The position numbers and the translations under genes were made by a program. From Holothuria scabra (Eukaryota; Echinodermata; Holothuroidea; Aspidochirotida; Holothuriidae), in contig CM074179.1 in NCBI GenBank assembly GCA_037179385.1, positions 7,998,001 to 8,062,000 of the forward strand: a stretch of DNA of 64,000 bases, written 5' to 3'. The notes below the pieces were generated by a model. It did no database searches and was not told the DNA's origin. It saw only the letters and a list, made by a program, of their open reading frames with translations. Of the stretch, positions 11,986-25,100 are shown one piece after another (positions within the stretch are counted from its first letter, which is position 1; each line of letters starts with the position of its first letter).

Positions 11986-13153
11986 CGCAAACCTGTACAA
12001 GGGCAAATGAATTTCCATTTTTTTTTCTTTTTTTGTTTTGTTTTGTTTTAAGTGCTTAACAACAAGCTGATTGCGATTTTATTTTTCAAATTACAGAGTA
12101 AACATGAACAGTTGAACTCGACAGACCAGATTAGCGGTCGGGCACTCGAATAGGGATTTGTTTCCTCAAGTTGTTCATATGAGGTTGGGGAAGGGGATAA
12201 ATACTCTTGCTGGTGAGCGATTTCGTTTACTTCCAAAATAAAATGAACTGTTATGGGGAGTAACACAGAAATTTGGCCATCTTGTTTTTCGTGTTAGGGA
12301 GTGGGGGTAATTTATATCACGATATGCCCAACGGTTAACCGGTTAACCACAAAATTCTAATTTTTCGCGTAATTAAACATTGAATGACGATTCAAACTAC
12401 AATGTTTTTAAAAACGAAATTATATGGAAGCATTTGAGGTAATGAACATGACATTTTACTCAAAGATTTCACGAAATTGAAACCTTACGGCTATCCATTT
12501 TTACACAGTTAAAGTTTCCTGTAAAAACAGAGATTTTTTATTTGCACGATTGACCAAACACAGCAATAGTGTGGAGATCAATGGTTAATCGTGGTGGGGT
12601 CAAAGGTAAATCGTGGTGCTATTTAAAAACTCTGAGAAATAGCAGTGAAGAATTCTACATTGGGATAATGAATCAATTTTACATTATTAAGCCCACCGTC
12701 GGGCTTTCTGTAGCAGTTCAGTTTCAAAAATTTGAAAGGCTTGTAATTTATCCAGTATATCTGTTCTCCCCTTCCCCTGAAGGCTGTTTGGATCTTTCAC
12801 CCTCTCCAAATATCTATGGTTTAAAAGCTTTCTCCCCCCCCCCCCTTCTCTACCCTGTTCAGCAACTGATCTTCTGAATAGATTAAAGACAAATATTAAC
12901 TACGTAAACCACCCATGGGTACCTTATTTTGATCACTCCCCAGCCCTAATTAGAAAGACCGGATACGGACAGAAGTTCGTAGATAATGCTAAATAAGTAA
13001 CACTTCTATCCCATGAAATATTTAAAAGCCGCTTTTATTGTGTTCTCATTCAGCAATTGTTCTTCAAGATACACAACTTTCATCCACCAATTAACATATG
13101 CGTTGTCCAAGACCGAAATCTTCTCTACATACCTTTTAACAGGCTTCCGACAA
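11986..13153. other. Gene-free stretch between two dispersed repeat copies
   Basis: Short open frames only, a CCCCC run at about 12835, and a T-rich run near 12020. Nothing else recognised. Confidence 0.4.
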
Positions 13154-13310
13154 CCCTCGACAAAAATATATGGGACAAACCCCGCTCCCCGTATCAATGT
13201 TTAAGTTTCAGGATGCATTTGGGTGCCGCAACATTGAATGGGGAAGTGGGGGATGATGATCCGTTCCTTGCTTGGTTTGCTAGCTTTGTCTCATCACTTG
13301 TCAAGGATTA
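13154..13310. repeat. Dispersed repeat, copy B
   Basis: Direct-orientation copy of 11852-11985. It shares the GACAAACCCCGCTCCCCGTA block and then GATCCGTTCCTTGCTTGGTT. It carries about 20 extra bases (TAGCTTTGTCTCATCACT) near its 3' end. Confidence 0.8.
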
Positions 13311-14010
13311 TCATTGCATTGATATAATGTATGCTGGTTAACTAATGATTTATCCTTTACTTCTCCTTTATCTTTACGTCTACTTGATACAAGACTTCAT
13401 AATTGTTGACTGGTGCCAAAAGCACCGTAGCTCATGGTTTGCCCCCAAACGACCTATTTGGCAACCATTTTGATGTTCAGATTTCTAATTGTATGGAATA
13501 TTCACGGCTATCTTGATATTTTGTGAAGTTTAAGCTCCAGAGACGGTTTAATTTGTTGTATGGTTTGGTAGGGTTTGTTGGGTGGACTTGATTGGGGTGT
13601 GTTGGGATTTGTAGGGTGGGTTTGGTTAGTTTTTTTTTTTTTTTTTTTTTTTTTGATAAGTTAGGTTGGGTGTTGTTAAATGCAAAAAGAAGGCAAACAA
13701 GAGATACCAATTAATACGTTTGACGCCAGTTTGAATAAAGGTGTGCTTTATTTATAGAGTCCTTTCCCTGTGCCCAGTATCCGGGATCATGCTTTTGCTT
13801 TATCAAGAACGCCGCGCACACACGTCTGGGACAAGAGGGTGATCCTGCTAGATACACTTAAGTGAGCACCATCATCGGTTAGCGCGAAGCGTGCACAACA
13901 TTTTGAAAACCGATACTCAAAAAGTCTGGAATGGCTTCAGTTTTTCGAGATTTGGATAAAATTTGAGTAATTATCATTTTGAGCTTTCTTTAAAACAAAA
14001 GGTAAATGAG
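13311..14010. other. Non-coding stretch with poly-T
   Basis: Contains a GT-rich segment (13550-13625) and a 25-nt T run at 13630-13654. No gene seen. Confidence 0.5.
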
Positions 14011-14370
14011 CAAATTGATCAGAAATTACGAGATTAAAGATAAATTGATCAGAAATTACGAGATTAAAGATAAATTGATCAGAAATTTCGAGATTAAAGA
14101 TAAATTGATCAGAAATTTCGAGATTAAAGATAAATTGATCAGAAATTTCGAGATTAAAGATAAATTGATCAGAAATTACGAGATTAAAGATAAATTGATC
14201 AGAAATTACGAGATTAAAGATAAATTGATCAGAAATTTCGAGATTAAAGATAAATTGATCAGAAATTTCGAGATTAAAGATAAATTGATCAGAAATTACG
14301 AGATTAAAGATAAATTGATCAGAAATTTCGAGATTAAAGATAAATTGATCAGAAATTACGAGATTAAAGA
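14011..14370 (+). repeat. 12 x 30-nt minisatellite, open as a decapeptide repeat
   Basis: Twelve perfectly phased 30-nt units (AAATTGATCAGAAATT(A/T)CG plus AGATTAAAGA and one linking base) fill 360 bp. The single variable base changes TAC to TTC, so the plus-strand frame (ATG at 14006, stop at 14411-14413, 135 codons) reads KLIRN(Y/F)EIKD twelve times. The variant order is Y Y F F F Y Y F F Y F Y. There is no other coding context, no splice sites and no recognised domain. The unit is a multiple of three with no stop in this frame, so openness alone does not prove translation. Confidence 0.95.
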
Positions 14371-16660
14371 TAAATTTTCGGGAAACCTTTGGGTACTAGC
14401 TGATACTCATTGAATGCGTTAGGATGTAGTGCTCGTGAGCTCATATTACCATTTTGTGTACGTTATTACTTTAACTGTCAAAGTGCGGCGTAACCATCGT
14501 TGGTTCGTAGAGCTTCTGATACTTTTCGGCCAAAGAGCAGCAGAAATGGCATTTTCAAACCCGTTTCAATTGACTTTTTTGCGTTTTTACCTCATATCAC
14601 TTCTACAAATAAATTTCGCTATATATTGCACTAAGTTTATCATTTGACGGGGTAAAATGGAATTTGTGGGAAATTTAATTTCTCCTAATAGTATCAATTT
14701 GCATACACTTGTACACTTTCCCGTCTGCAGGTAAAATTATACTTCGGAAATATCCCAAAACGTTTTTCAGTATGAATATTCTTTCGATTTTATATCAAAT
14801 AATGCAAAACGAAGACGTAAAGGTGCGGAATACTCTAATTGTTTACAGTTGAATTGTTTTGTTCCTTTGTTTTCTTCTGTTTGTCTGGTTTTTCTTTTAA
14901 GAAGCGTCCGACTGTGTATCAAATTTTTGCAAAATGTTGGTACCTTACATGATAACTTCACAGTATTTTAGGATAAATTTCGACTTGAGCTAATTGGTTG
15001 GAAACTGAACCGTACAACTCTAACTACTGTAAACATCACATTGCACCCAATATATACTTCGTAATGAATTGCTGTTATATGTGTGTTGGAAAGAAGCGGT
15101 CTATAACATATGAAGGTGGAGCCATAATTTGGCATTTAAATTTTTCTACACGACCCAAAGGACCAAAAATTTGTGATGAGTTTCATTTTTTTTGTTCAGC
15201 TTAGAACAGATTTGGTGAACATGCGTGCCGAACCTTGATAGAGCCTGTTTCTTTTCAAATCTTATGCGCACGTAAATTTCTTCTATTTTGTGGTGTATAT
15301 TGTATATATATGTAAAAGAATACCAGAAATTTCTAAGGGCAATTGCCCCCGTTGTGCACGACCTTGATCACCACATCCTATCTCCCAACACTTTGAAACA
15401 AATCACAGTATTTTCTGGTGTGCTCCAGGATTAAGGGGTGTGTTGACTTACACCAATGCCGACATGTGCTGTATTTTGCGGACAACAAAATATATTGACC
15501 CATATCTCAGTACAAAAAGATGCAATTTTAGGACTTTTTTTTGCATGAATTTCCGCTATTTACCCGGCGATAACGAATTTTGCGTAACCAAAGCGCGGCG
15601 GCAGATTTCGCGTCAGGTGTGATCGCACCTTATCACGAATGGTAGTCATGAAAAGGAAACACTGACAAATATTCTCGTCAAATGAAGATATGTGTGAATG
15701 CGACAGTTGCATGCATGCATTGATGAATATGAACAAAGATATAAATGATGAATAAATGTAAAGTTGTAAGGGAGCGAAAGCCGATTTGCGAGCAAGAAAG
15801 GTTTGTGTTTGTCATCTTATTGATTGACATGGTTAGGTATATTCCTATACGAACAGCTTTCTCAAGCTAAAATTATAACGATGATTGTTTGGCACCTTTT
15901 TATTTTATTTTAAAGACGAGCTAACTCTCCAATGTAGAATGATCATTGATAACCTTACACCAGCGCTCTATCTTATTGACGATGCATCCAAGAAAAGTTG
16001 TATTAATCAGGTTATCAACACTGAAAAGTAACGACTAAGAAAGAATGATAACGTTACATTACTTTCAATGTTTCTATAAACAAAACTCAGGAATAGGAAA
16101 AAAAAGTTGTTTTTTTTTTTTTTTTTGTTACAATTTCTTCAAGTTATACGTCCATTATTTTATTCTGGTAGTTACAACAATTTATATGAAAATTTATAAA
16201 GTTTCTTTTTACATATTTACAATTTCTTAAAAGTTACAGGATATTTCACAACACGATGCACCCTTTCCATGTTCTACATGCCCAACAGCTCTCGTTTTTG
16301 CTCAAAAGAAAGTCTTTCAAATGAACAGAGGGAAACCTTGTACATCCCTTTGACTAAATAATATAACAAAGCAATGAAAACTCCTCACTTCTATCGCTAA
16401 TTGAATAGTAAGAATATTACTTTGAGTAAAAATGTCACATGTAATGAAAACTAAAGTGTCCGTTGGTGTAAAGGCGAGAACATATAGGTCCTTTTTTACA
16501 GGAAACACAATTTTGTAACAATAAATGCAAACTGTAGAGAGGGACATATACAGCTGCTGAGTATTGGCACGTACTAAGTATGAGACTGATGGTTAAATGT
16601 CATAGCACTTTCTTGATGTTTTTCATATTTGTTGTAATTGTAACGAAGGAATTTCGGGGC
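14371..16660. other. Gene-free stretch, nothing recognised
   Basis: Only short frames on both strands. It includes a GCATGCATGCAT word at about 15708-15720 and a T run at about 16110-16126. No exon or RNA gene is supportable. Confidence 0.4.
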
Positions 16661-16793
16661 GATGAGCACTGTTTAACGAAAAATTTCCTTACTGGCTAAC
16701 GATAGCCTAAATCCTAACCCTAACAAAGAATACAATCGATACATTACAATGGCACCAGCCAATCAAGAGACACCTTGTGAAACAGTGCGCATC
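16661..16793. mobile_element. MITE, TIR GATGCGCACTGTTT, copy 2
   Basis: Left end GATGAGCACTGTTT (one mismatch), right end AAACAGTGCGCATC. The interior contains GGCTAACGATAG, CCTAACCCTAAC and AATCGATACA. About 133 bp, non-coding. Confidence 0.7.
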
Positions 16794-16886
16794 TACCCAA
16801 TTTCGCTTGGATGGACGTGGAACTTCAGATGGAATAAAGGAAGAATAATGAAAGATTGACAATTTCGTTTGTAGTGGCTGCAATAT

Positions 16887-17460
16887 TTGAAGGGGCATAT
16901 TCAATTGATATGGATAACTAAAACTAGCTATCCCAATTATTCAAGTTCCACATCCAAAATTTGATCATATAGTTGAAATCTTGAATTTATTTGTTGCTTA
17001 AAATGTGTCTGTTAAAGAATTTTTAAAATCCAAACTTCATCCCTAATGTATCACTCGTGAAGTGAAACAGTTGTATGAAGGAAACCGAGTTTGTCTAAAG
17101 CCAGCCGTACACTACACGACTTTGCACACCACAACTCAACACAATGGTCGCCACAACTGTGAATGGCAATGTTAAGACCAGTTTAAAGTCGCACCGACTT
17201 CAGTCAGGAAGTTGGTTCTTCCCGCCTAAAGTCGACGCGACTTAAAAGTGGTCTGCAACTGTCAATCCCAGTCGTAAACTCACGCACATTACACGACTGT
17301 TGGAAATCCGACGATCGAGTTGAGTTGCGGTGTGCAAAGTCGTGTAAGCGTGCGGCTAGCTGAAGTTTGACAATTTTTCACTAGTTGACAGATGTGGAGA
17401 AAACTTTAAAGGTTTAAAAAAATTGTTGAATTTCATGAAAATCTTAATGTACCCCTTTAA
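16887..17460. mobile_element. Inverted-repeat element with a second MITE inside
   Basis: The left end (TTGAAGGGGCATATTCAATT) and right end (TAATGTACCCCTTTAA) match the ends of elements at 33743-34112 and 54825-55194. The right inner part, with AATTGTTGAATTTCATGAA, matches the 33.7-kb copy closely. This copy is about 200 bp longer because the palindromic element at 17099-17361 has inserted into it. Confidence 0.6.
17099..17361. mobile_element. MITE with ~40-bp terminal inverted repeats, nested
   Basis: The left end AGCCAGCCGTAC continues into ACACGACTTTGCACACC and CAACTCAAC. The right end carries the same run in reverse complement (GTTGAGTTGCGGTGTGCAAA, then GTCGTGTAAGCGTGCGGC). The ~180-bp interior has a second internal palindrome tendency (AAGTCGCACCGACTT; AAGTCGACGCGACTT). 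No coding capacity. Confidence 0.8.
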
Positions 17461-17578
17461 TCCATCCAGTCTAATATAATACAAAAATAATACGGAAAAG
17501 TTCCTTTTTCATAAATTGAGGTATCAAGGTTACAATAATGAGTAATAATAAGAGTGAATGTATTAACAACATAATGCA

Positions 17579-17748
17579 CACTCTAAAAAATATTTAAACG
17601 AATTTGCGCAAAAGTTTACACAAATTGCTGAATTTGTGCAAAATTTTACACAAATTGAGTTGAAGTACTCACTTATTTCGAGTAGGAATACTCATTTTCG
17701 TGAGTATCCTAATTTTTAAACAAAATCGTTTAAATATTTTTTAGAGTG
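17579..17748. mobile_element. MITE, CACTCTAAAAA termini (170 bp)
   Basis: CACTCTAAAAAATATTTAAA at the left is matched by its reverse complement at the right, a 23-bp perfect terminal inverted repeat ending AACGA/TCGTT. The interior holds TTTACACAAATTG twice and an ACTCA-rich hairpin. Non-coding. Confidence 0.85.
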
Positions 17749-17769
17749 CATGGAATCAATTCGACTTGT

Positions 17770-18033
17770 TTGTTAGATGAGCTCCATGTAACTAACTAAC
17801 TAGTTAGATGAGCTACCTCCAGGTTTTACGATTCAGTTTCTTACCGATTGGCTAAAGTCTGAAGGTAAGTTGTGACCGACTGGCTTGTTCAAGTTCCTTA
17901 CTCTATCGCTTATGCTGAGCATCAAGCGCAATGACAGCAGGTTCCATTTTTAAAGTCTTCGGAGTGACCCAGCGAGCAGACCTCCCAGCTGAAAAGGCGG
18001 ATGCTAAAACCACTTGACAATGCAGTCGGTCCA
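17770..18033 (-). mobile_element. tRNA-derived SINE copy
   Basis: On the minus strand the head reads ACTGCATTGTCAAGTGG followed by TTTTAGCATCCGCC (A-box region), then the shared body (CCGAAGACTTTAAAAA, TGCTCAGCATAAGCGATAG) and a 3' part ending near TAACTAGTTAGTTAGTTAC instead of the CCTAA tail. The B box is degraded. It shares its body with the copy at 5821-6174. Confidence 0.7.
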
Positions 18034-18496
18034 CTGGAGCACACACACTTTCATTTCAAAATGAATAGCCAGCACATGACACAGTGGTAGGGAGGGATTA
18101 CATGACTCATTACTATCAGCTGAGCTGTATTTTTTATCCCGTGAACTTAAAAGAATAGTCCAAAGCCAGATTTATTTTTGATATTTTAAAAGAGGAACAT
18201 ATTCTAAGCATTTTAGTGAAAGTTTTATTCATTTCACATGTTCGGTTCTCGAGATATTAGCGACTGAATGTGGCAAATTTTTCTGCAAAAAATGAACTTG
18301 GAGCAAGCAGGCGTGATGTCATGGCTTCAAATTGTCTTCCAATGGTTTGTATTTATGTATAATTTACCACCAATTTTATGCGACAAAACTTTTATATACC
18401 AGAAAGCCAAAAGGCTTAGTGATTCCTAGGCATCAATTACCTTACCTGCTTTCAAATTGACAGTGTTTGATAGATTTTTCTTTACATTTTAGGTAC
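18034..18496. other. Non-coding stretch before the tandem array
   Basis: No gene seen. Its sequence style resembles the following array unit but without a clear repeat. Confidence 0.4.
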
Positions 18497-19057
18497 AGAA
18501 TTTTCGCAATTATACCGCTGGTGACCTCAAATGACCTTTGACCTCTACCAAAAACAATAGGCTTCTTCCTTTCAAGTTGAAAAATCTATATATCAAATAT
18601 GAAGAGTGTTGGTCACTCCAATCTGAAGAAATCATGTTTAAAAGCCATTTTCGAAGTTTTCACAATTTTACCGCTGGTGATGTCACATGACCTTCGACAT
18701 CTACCTAAAACAATAGGGTTTTTCCTCTCAACATTACAAATCTATATACCAAGTATTAAAATTTTCGGGCAATCCTATAAGAAGTTAACAAGCCATTTTT
18801 GGCGTTTTCGCAATTTTACCGCTGGTGACCTAAAAATGACCTTTGACCTCTACCAAAAACAATAGGGTTCTTCCTCCCTACATGACAAATCTATATACCG
18901 AGTATGGAGAGTATCGGTCACTTCTCTCTGAAGATTTCATGTTTACAAGCCATTTTCGGCATTTTCGCAATTGTACCGCTGGTGACCTCTAATGACCTTT
19001 GACCTCTACCAAAAACACTTTCTCTCAACATGATAAATCTATATACCAAATACGTGT
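18497..19057. repeat. Four-copy ~150-nt tandem array with DR1-like motif
   Basis: Each unit begins TTTTCGCAATT(A/T)TACCGCTGG, or close to it, and continues to TGACCTTTGACCTCTACC, a CAATAGG-TTCTTCCTC part and AAATCTATATACC. The TGACCTTTGACCT element is perfect at 18532, 18837 and 18993 and mutated at 18688 (TGACCTTCGACAT). Unit spacing is about 149-156 nt. Units 1-3 are complete; the last is truncated. Confidence 0.9.
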
Positions 19058-19854
19058 CGGATATTCCTAACTTAAGATATAGTGTTTACAAGCAAGTGTC
19101 ACAAACACACACACATACACACACTAGTTGGTGACTCTGCTATCTGCATTTGTCTGTGTTGGATTGTTTTGCCCCCAGAGGAGGGTAAACTTTTTGCTTT
19201 ATGACGTCATATGCATAAGGTATTTTCGAAACAGTGATAGAAAATTACTTTCAAATTTATCAAACAATTTGTGACACATTCGTGTTGGTGTAACTCCAAC
19301 CTAACTCACTCACTTAGAAACCTCACCACACTAATAAGTGTTATTTAATGGTTGGTTGAGATTGTTGACTACTTTCCTAATGATGGAGACAAAAAAGACT
19401 ATTTCAAGAGTGTATAGTGCAAAGATAGAAATCAAGTAGGACATCATTTTGAATTAAAAGTGGTCTTGTGTGTTCAGGAGTTGGAAAAGATAAATGTACA
19501 GGAGAACAATTGATAAGAAATCAGACTGGGAAATCATCACTTTGCACTTATCAATTGTGAAATACATCAACCACCTTGTTAGTAGCTGTAGGCACCGTAA
19601 AAAGAAGCTGTTATGTCTTAATAACTTTGTATAATGAAGCATAGAGTGCTTATCTTACTGATCTGTAAAACACTTAGATTTTGTGCTTATTTTAATAACC
19701 CGCGCACTCTAAAGCTATTTTGCGCGTTCTAGTTCTGCAGATAATACTTTCTTCTGTGGACGCCATAATGGACGCTTAACCTCCATGACGTGTCTATAAC
19801 ACGCGCGTCTCATTTTCATTTTGTTTCAATCGTTTCCTATTTATTTCTAATTAT

Positions 19855-19858
<4 letters not shown>
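19058..19858. other. Non-coding stretch, nothing recognised
   Basis: Contains a short (CA)n run at about 19098-19124. No gene supported. Confidence 0.4.

Positions 19859-19894
<36 letters not shown>
19859..19894. repeat. (AT)n microsatellite
   Basis: An uninterrupted AT dinucleotide run. It is the left flank of the palindromic element that follows. Confidence 0.95.
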
Positions 19895-19899
<5 letters not shown>

Positions 19900-19931
19900 C
19901 AGAAAAGTTCCACGTATACTCCGAGAAATAA

Positions 19932-20865
<934 letters not shown>

Positions 20866-21795
20866 CACCCTCTTTAAACCACTCTAACATTCTTCCTTCA
20901 GCTGATATTACTGGATCGAAAGTTTATGGTCGTTGTATTGGTTGACTGTCGTTGAAATAATATTTCTTTGTTCAGGTGTTGAAAGGAAAGCTTAGTTTAA
21001 TGTTGCCATCTTTATTTTCTCATTGTTCGTGGGGATGTTCGACATTACTTGTGACAGAAAGAAAAATTGAAAGTTATTTCTGTATGTTAATTATTGTTCC
21101 AAAGTGTAGACTGTCCTTTTATTCTATCTTAGTCATTCCAAGACATATATTTTTTGTAAAAAAAAAACAGCAGTAGTGTTATATTTTTAAAGAGGAAGGC
21201 AATGGAACAGAAAGTCACTTGAAAATCTTCGGACGTCAACAGATTGAAAATACTCGAGGTAAATGTATTGATTTTTATCGCACATGATGCTAACAGTAAG
21301 CCTGCATGAAGTTACAGTCTAACAGTTAGTCGAGACAAATTATGATGATTTACAAGATTTCTCGAAAAGGATTTCATTAAAGGTATGAAAAATCATCATA
21401 TATTGTTGACCTTCTTGGATTTCTTTTAATTGATTTCATTTGCAATTCGTTCAAAAATTAACAGGGGTGCGTTTAAGGACAAGAACAGCCATTCCAGTCG
21501 TGTTTTGAAGCACCAGTTTAATTTCACATTATTCGTTTTATTCCTTTACCTTAGGTACGTTTGTAACGTCGTTATTACAAATTTAAGGTTAAACAAGCTT
21601 TTATTTAGACAAATTTGGCGAATGATAGAAAAATTACTGTCACGTGCTTATTCACAGGCTAATCATAAGACATGGCACAAGTCCTCAATAATCCACTTTT
21701 TTAAAATATCTATATCTATACCTAATCCTATATACGCAGCTGGTAAATGAAAATATCGCATTTTACATTTTGAAGAATTGTTTTAAGCATAGGCG
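20866..21795. other. Non-coding stretch, nothing recognised
   Basis: Short frames only. The 106-codon plus-strand frame at 21430-21750 has no recognisable domain or context and is not accepted as a gene. Confidence 0.4.
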
Positions 21796-22189
21796 TACAC
21801 TCTTAAATCAAGAGAGTGACCTTAGTCACTCTTTGATCGAGTTAAAAGTGTAAATTCACTCCATTAGAGTGATAATTCACTCCAAGAGGAGTGAAGGTCC
21901 CTCCAAAAAGAGTAAAGTTCACTCCAAAAAGAATGAAATTCCCTTAACACAAGCGAAGTTTTCACACTTGATAGAGTGCCCACGGTGATCGTTCTTAAAA
22001 AAAAAAGAGCGATCATTGCCGGCACTAGTGGAAGGGTGGATTTTCTCTCTTCTTTCACTCTTTTGGGAGTGAAATTCACTCTTTTTGGAGGGAACTTCAC
22101 TCCTCTTGGAGTGAATATTCACTCTAATGGAGTGAATTTAGACTTTTCATTTGATCAAAGAGTGACTTAGTTCACTATTTTAGAGTGTA
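21796..22189. mobile_element. Long palindromic MITE, ACACTCT termini, TA flanks
   Basis: The ends read TACACTCTTAAAT and TTTTAGAGTGTA. Arms of about 150 bp on each side are imperfect reverse complements, rich in CACTCC/GGAGTG words (ATTCACTCCATTAGAGTGA on the left, TCACTCTAATGGAGTGAAT on the right). A weak hairpin GATCGTTCTT/AAGAGCGATC sits at the centre. The TA at each end suggests a TA target duplication. Short frames inside are artefacts. Confidence 0.85.
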
Positions 22190-25100
22190 CGAGGCAGGGG
22201 TGCAGGGGGCACTCGCTTTCCCAATTCGACAAAAGCCGTTGATCTTTTAGGGCCAAAACATGATAAACGGTGGCATTACTCCGGCAAATTATGGTCTTGC
22301 CCCCTCATGAAAAATTACCTCTTTACGACTATACTCTATCAGGGCACTCATGAAAGCTGATAATGAAAAATTAAGAAATTATCTCAGAACCTTCTTTTGA
22401 AGGGGAAGTTGCCAGTAAAACCTTTTTATTTACCCCCTGTCCCCTTCTCCCTTATACCACGGTTACAGCACCGTTGCAGTATAGCTAAGGCATCTATGTC
22501 TAGTGTCTTTAATATAGTTCTTATGATATTCTTGTAAGACCACATAGCGTAACTTGCAAGTTATTAACTTATATTCACTCCATCGCTAGATAGGAACATG
22601 TACTCGTGTTGATTCATGTACAAATACAATGCATTTCTGTGGATATATATAGGGATATTTCAAAGGGATATCGCAAAGCTTGACTGATTAATACCTTGGG
22701 CAAGGGAAATTATTGGAGGGACAGAGGTGCAAAATGGTCTATTGGGTATTAGGTGGCCCATTGAAAATCATATCGGAAACACGCATTGCAGCAAATAGGG
22801 AGGCAGCAGTCGAGCGTCTGGATTGGACGCTGCCTGATACTGGACAATGAACACGGTCCAATGCACTCTACATTGTGAAATAACAAACATACAATCTAAA
22901 AGTATGTTAAGGTAATACATACCTTTTCACCCTTTGGGGAAAAAGGTCACAATGAAAATCACATGGATGATTGATTAGTAACTATTATGTGTAAATGTTC
23001 AAACTCTAAATGACTTATTGCTAAATGTGTTTTAAGTGTGATCGTGTGTCAAAGTGGGGACAAAAGACTTCAGAAAAATGCTTCATTCCTATACACAGTT
23101 GATTAAAATGTAAGTGCTGCCTAGGATTCTCATTTTCGTTTAGTTCAAAATTGTATATTTTCCATCGTTGGATGTTGCTGGATGTACCATTATAAAATAT
23201 TATTTTGTAACTTAAAATAGCCGGAGGGAACCAAAGAAAAATCACATCTTCAAAAGTTGCTTTCTGATGCAATACATTTTCCTTTTTTGTATTCGAATAT
23301 AAAAGGTTTGAAGGTAAGTAACGGGTTTGGGGTTCTTTTTCATTACCCTATAGACGGTTAAAATACAGGAAAGCTCTTCACTCTCCCATAAAGCAATGTA
23401 AACTCATTCTTATCAAGAGATAGTTTTAGGTTAATGTCTCAGGGCATATCCTAGTAGATGTGAAAGATCATGCCGTGGCGTTGCTTCACAAATCTAACAA
23501 ATAAAGCCCCAGTAAATCAAAGACGGTGTGGTTTAAACAGGTATCTTGGTCTCTTATTTAATCTGCTCCTTAAAGTGTTCTTTGCTTTCACTGAGTGGAA
23601 AGAAATTATCACCTACTTGAATGGCCTGTAAGCTTACGCTAAATATAACGTAACTGTTTGTATAATTAGGTATATGTGGTTCTTTCAATCAATTGATCAG
23701 ATAAAAAAACCTGATTGTATCGATTGTGTCAGAAGTGAAATTCAATTTCTTACTTAGATTCAATAAGGCAGAGCAGGAAGACGTTCCGAAAAGTAAGAAG
23801 GAAAGTTTCAGCACTCATAATGCGTAACTTAAGGACCTTTCAAGTGGACGCTGTGGAATTGGAGCTACTCTTATTTTCTGTTTCATTTGAGACCAATCAA
23901 CGACCTGTGCTAGAAACATTTTTTGGAAGAGTAAAACTGTTTTGGGGGATAATGAATGGCTCTTTTCAAGTGTGATCAAAAGCTTAATTCAACCATCTTG
24001 AGAATGTAATGAAATACACCGTTGTCGTCTGTTGACTTTCGTCGTGTTGTGTGTAGTTCCATGGTTTTGTACTCATCTTTTGGTGTACCTACACTCTAAA
24101 ACAAAAAAGTCACGTTACTACAAAAATTTATTTGCTGAGGCAACACTTAGTGAAACTTAATTTTATCCAGATTGTGGCGAACATGAACACAGGGTGATAA
24201 TTAGTTCCATATATGTGTATCATCGCATTTTAGACCTTATGCATATAATGTCACAGAGAAAAACATTCGCCCCGTACTTACACCGACACCAACCAACTTA
24301 AATGTAGACAGCTGATTTTTCAAATACGTGCATAGTCTTTTATACATGTATGGAGAATTCTTATGCGTGTGGTCACGTGTTCCACTGCAAAAAAGGATGA
24401 TATCAATGTGTCCCCAACGCATAAAGCCTGTTAAGAACGAATTTGCTCTCTCTTACTGTAAAAGTGGTCCTTCAGCACACTATATTGGAGCAATTTTGCT
24501 GTTTTGCTCTTGGCGTGTAGACCCTTTCAAAAATTTGGTGATAGCTGTTAGATATGTAAATGTCAACTATCATTTTTATTTTTTATTAAATACACATTAA
24601 GGTAAATAAATATTACAACCCGGTTGATTTCGATGACGATGAGATTGATTTAAGTTAATATTCATGGAACTGGGCATTTCCGCTTATCACTTTACCTGGA
24701 AGTAGGGTGATACCGTCCTACACTTCTCCCACAGTTTGGTTATACAACTATTTACTTTTCATAAATACAAAATAAATAAATAAATAACTATTTTTTAACG
24801 AAAATGGTCATGATATTCCCGCATTACCATCCACGCACACACAACCATGAATATACCAAATATAACTGTTTTTACCTAGTTAATTTCAGAATGAATATGG
24901 ATAATACAACTGTAAGAAAAATCACCCATGTAATACTCGTGCTGTCTTTCAAACACCTGTTGGCTGTTGAGGAATTAACTGTGACAGCAAAAGGTGGTTA
25001 TCACATCTGACTAAATGTTAAAGGTTTCTTTGGACTTAGAAAATGTATTCAATATCTAGTATTCTGTAGAAACATTAGAATAAATTTATTTGGTCAACTA

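Noticed and set aside
21864..22170. Overlapping frames between 21864 and 22170 on both strands
   Set aside because: They lie within the palindromic MITE and mirror one another.
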